Below are positions 13,892 to 14,291 of a stretch of 14,291 nt of DNA, one piece after another; the first letter of the stretch is position 1; each line of letters starts with the position of its first letter. The notes under the pieces are model-generated. The model made no database searches, was not told the origin of the DNA, and saw only the letters and a list, made by a program, of their open reading frames with translations. The translations under genes were made by a program, and so were the position numbers. Origin of the DNA: JAZRYE01 sp045600585. GTDB lineage: Bacteria > Bacillota_I > Bacilli_A > RFN20 > CAG-826. Location: assembly GCA_045600585.1 (NCBI GenBank), contig JAZRYE010000025.1, positions 1-14,291 of the forward strand, given 5' to 3'.

Positions 13892-13898
13892 CACCTCC
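13892..13898 (-). promoter_or_regulatory. Near-perfect Shine-Dalgarno site of the 36-codon ORF
   Basis: GGAGGTG on the minus strand, 5 nt before the ATG at 13884-13886. A TATAGT box lies just upstream (13901-13906 region) without a clear -35 box. Confidence 0.65.
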
Positions 13899-13968
13899 TA
13901 CTATATAGGTAATTTCAGGTATAGAAAGTTCGTGTTTTTTCGAAAATTTCTTAAAAAAGGCAAATGTT

Positions 13969-14029
13969 TTGTAAACAAGATAAGAGTGGCATCAATCTGC
14001 ATCAGTCCAATCTTGTAAACAAGATAAGA
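13969..14029 (+). repeat. 17-bp direct repeat, two copies 44 nt apart (start to start)
   Basis: TTGTAAACAAGATAAGA occurs at 13969-13985 and 14013-14029, followed in both by a related tail (GTGGC and ATAGC). The core TCTTGT..ACAAGA of the second copy is nearly palindromic. Two spaced sites like this suggest binding by one protein, for example a recombinase or repressor. Two copies are too few, and too poorly spaced, for a CRISPR array. Confidence 0.7.
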
Positions 14030-14032
14030 ATA

Positions 14033-14048
14033 GCCACAGTTCTGTGGC
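14033..14048. repeat. 7-bp hairpin GCCACAG-TT-CTGTGGC
   Basis: Perfect GC-rich inverted repeat right after the second direct repeat, with a 2-nt centre and no T-run on either side, so it is not a terminator. A second small inverted repeat, CTGGG-ATG-CCCAG, lies at 14078-14090. Their role is unknown. Confidence 0.5.
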
Positions 14049-14099
14049 AGCAGCTTATACCCTCGTATGTTTAGAAACTGGGATGCCCAGCTTACATAT

Positions 14100-14133
14100 A
14101 AAAAGCAGGAACTCCAATCAAGGAATCCCTGCT
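14100..14133 (-). terminator. Rho-independent terminator of the gene entering from the right
   Basis: On the minus strand, AGCAGG (14128-14133) pairs with CCTGCT (14104-14109). An inner TCC/GGA helix and small mismatches lie between, and a TTTTT run follows (14100-14104). It lies 30 nt past the stop codon at 14164. It is more GC-rich than the other terminators here. Confidence 0.75.
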
Positions 14134-14163
14134 ATGTGTCAAGTAGAGTTAGTTTTGTTAATA

Positions 14164-14291
14164 TTAATATTTATCTCTATTATTTATAATAATATCTATC
14201 GAATCTTTTGTCATAAAATCGTTTGTATACCCCGTATCAGAATCAAAGTTAATGTGATGCAATCCTTTTTCATTTTTTAATTCCAATAAAG
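14164..14291 (-). CDS. C-terminal part of an unidentified protein (runs off the right edge)
   Basis: An open frame enters from the right edge and ends with TAA at 14164, giving 41 complete codons. The sequence contains NEKGLHHINFDSDTGYTNDF and ends DSIDIIINNRDKY. Support comes from the continuous reading frame to the edge and the terminator just downstream. Composition (AT-rich, with Asp, Asn and Ile) is like the resident genes. I do not recognise the family, and the fragment is too short for a functional call. Confidence 0.55.
   Translation of the reverse strand, partial: LLELKNEKGLHHINFDSDTGYTNDFMTKDSIDIIINNRDKY

Larger units (their letters stand above)
13757..13996. repeat. 240-bp segment bounded by 11-bp perfect inverted repeats
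   Basis: ATTGATGCCAC at 13757-13767 and its exact complement GTGGCATCAAT at 13986-13996 enclose the 36-codon ORF and its upstream region. No target-site duplication is visible at the outer edges. This could be a small mobile element or a chance or regulatory repeat. Confidence 0.4.

Noticed and set aside
13969..14029. Short CRISPR array
   Set aside because: Only two copies of a 17-bp unit, too short a repeat and no further copies or cas genes.
14030..14140. tRNA or other structured RNA gene as an integration site
   Set aside because: Hairpins are present, but there is no cloverleaf with T-arm GTTCRA and acceptor stem. The last hairpin is explained as a minus-strand terminator.
14044..14280. 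Plus-strand open frame of 78 codons near the right edge
   Set aside because: It starts with GTG inside a hairpin, has no ribosome binding site, and overlaps a minus-strand terminator and the better-supported partial minus-strand gene.
1..14291. Mycoplasma-type genetic code with TGA as Trp
   Set aside because: All large genes use TGG for Trp and end at positions expected for their families, with no in-frame TGA.

Overview
The DNA is AT-rich, with Shine-Dalgarno sites of the AAGGAG type. TGG encodes Trp and TGA is not read through, so the genetic code looks standard. The gene families and gene order (cysS-rlmB-sigH-like, the ECF module, a heterodimeric ABC exporter) point to a low-GC Firmicute. 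My best guess is an uncultured gut Bacillota near Erysipelotrichales or RF39. That placement is inferred from gene content and composition, not from a marker phylogeny.

Left block (1-4808, all minus strand). Read right to left: a promoter, cysS, rlmB, a SigH-like sigma factor, then ecfA1, ecfA2 and the first part of ecfT, which runs off the left edge. cysS-rlmB-sigma is a shortened form of the Firmicute cysS-mrnC-rlmB-yacP-sigH cluster. The ECF genes encode the two ATPases and the transmembrane subunit of a group II vitamin/cofactor uptake transporter. ecfA1 has its own extended -10 promoter, placed so close to a GTG start that the mRNA would be nearly leaderless.

Central block (4826-9756). 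A flavin-reductase-like gene (minus) is divergent from a MarR repressor and two half-transporter ABC exporter genes (plus). The two promoters share overlapping -35 boxes. A perfect 14-bp palindrome lies in the spacer of the marR promoter. This looks like a self-contained, MarR-controlled stress or efflux module. The ABC pair carries the residue changes of a heterodimeric exporter with one degenerate ATP site. A strong terminator closes the operon.

Next block (9756-12297). A low-molecular-weight protein tyrosine phosphatase gene starts 7 nt after a TGTTATAAT box that abuts the ABC terminator, so it is another candidate leaderless gene. It converges on a two-gene minus-strand operon encoding a small multi-TM protein and a membrane-anchored extracytoplasmic protein with an internal duplication. 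That operon's terminator lies inside the 3' end of the phosphatase gene.

Right block (12365-14291). A galactokinase-family gene with a modified sugar-binding motif is followed by about 590 bp without a large gene. This stretch holds a 36-codon minus-strand ORF with a near-perfect ribosome binding site. It also holds 11-bp inverted repeats around that ORF, a 17-bp direct repeat, hairpins, a minus-strand terminator, and the 3' end of an unidentified gene entering from the right. It looks like the edge of a mobile or accessory element, but no integrase or transposase is visible.

I found no rRNA, tRNA, CRISPR array or recognised riboswitch.
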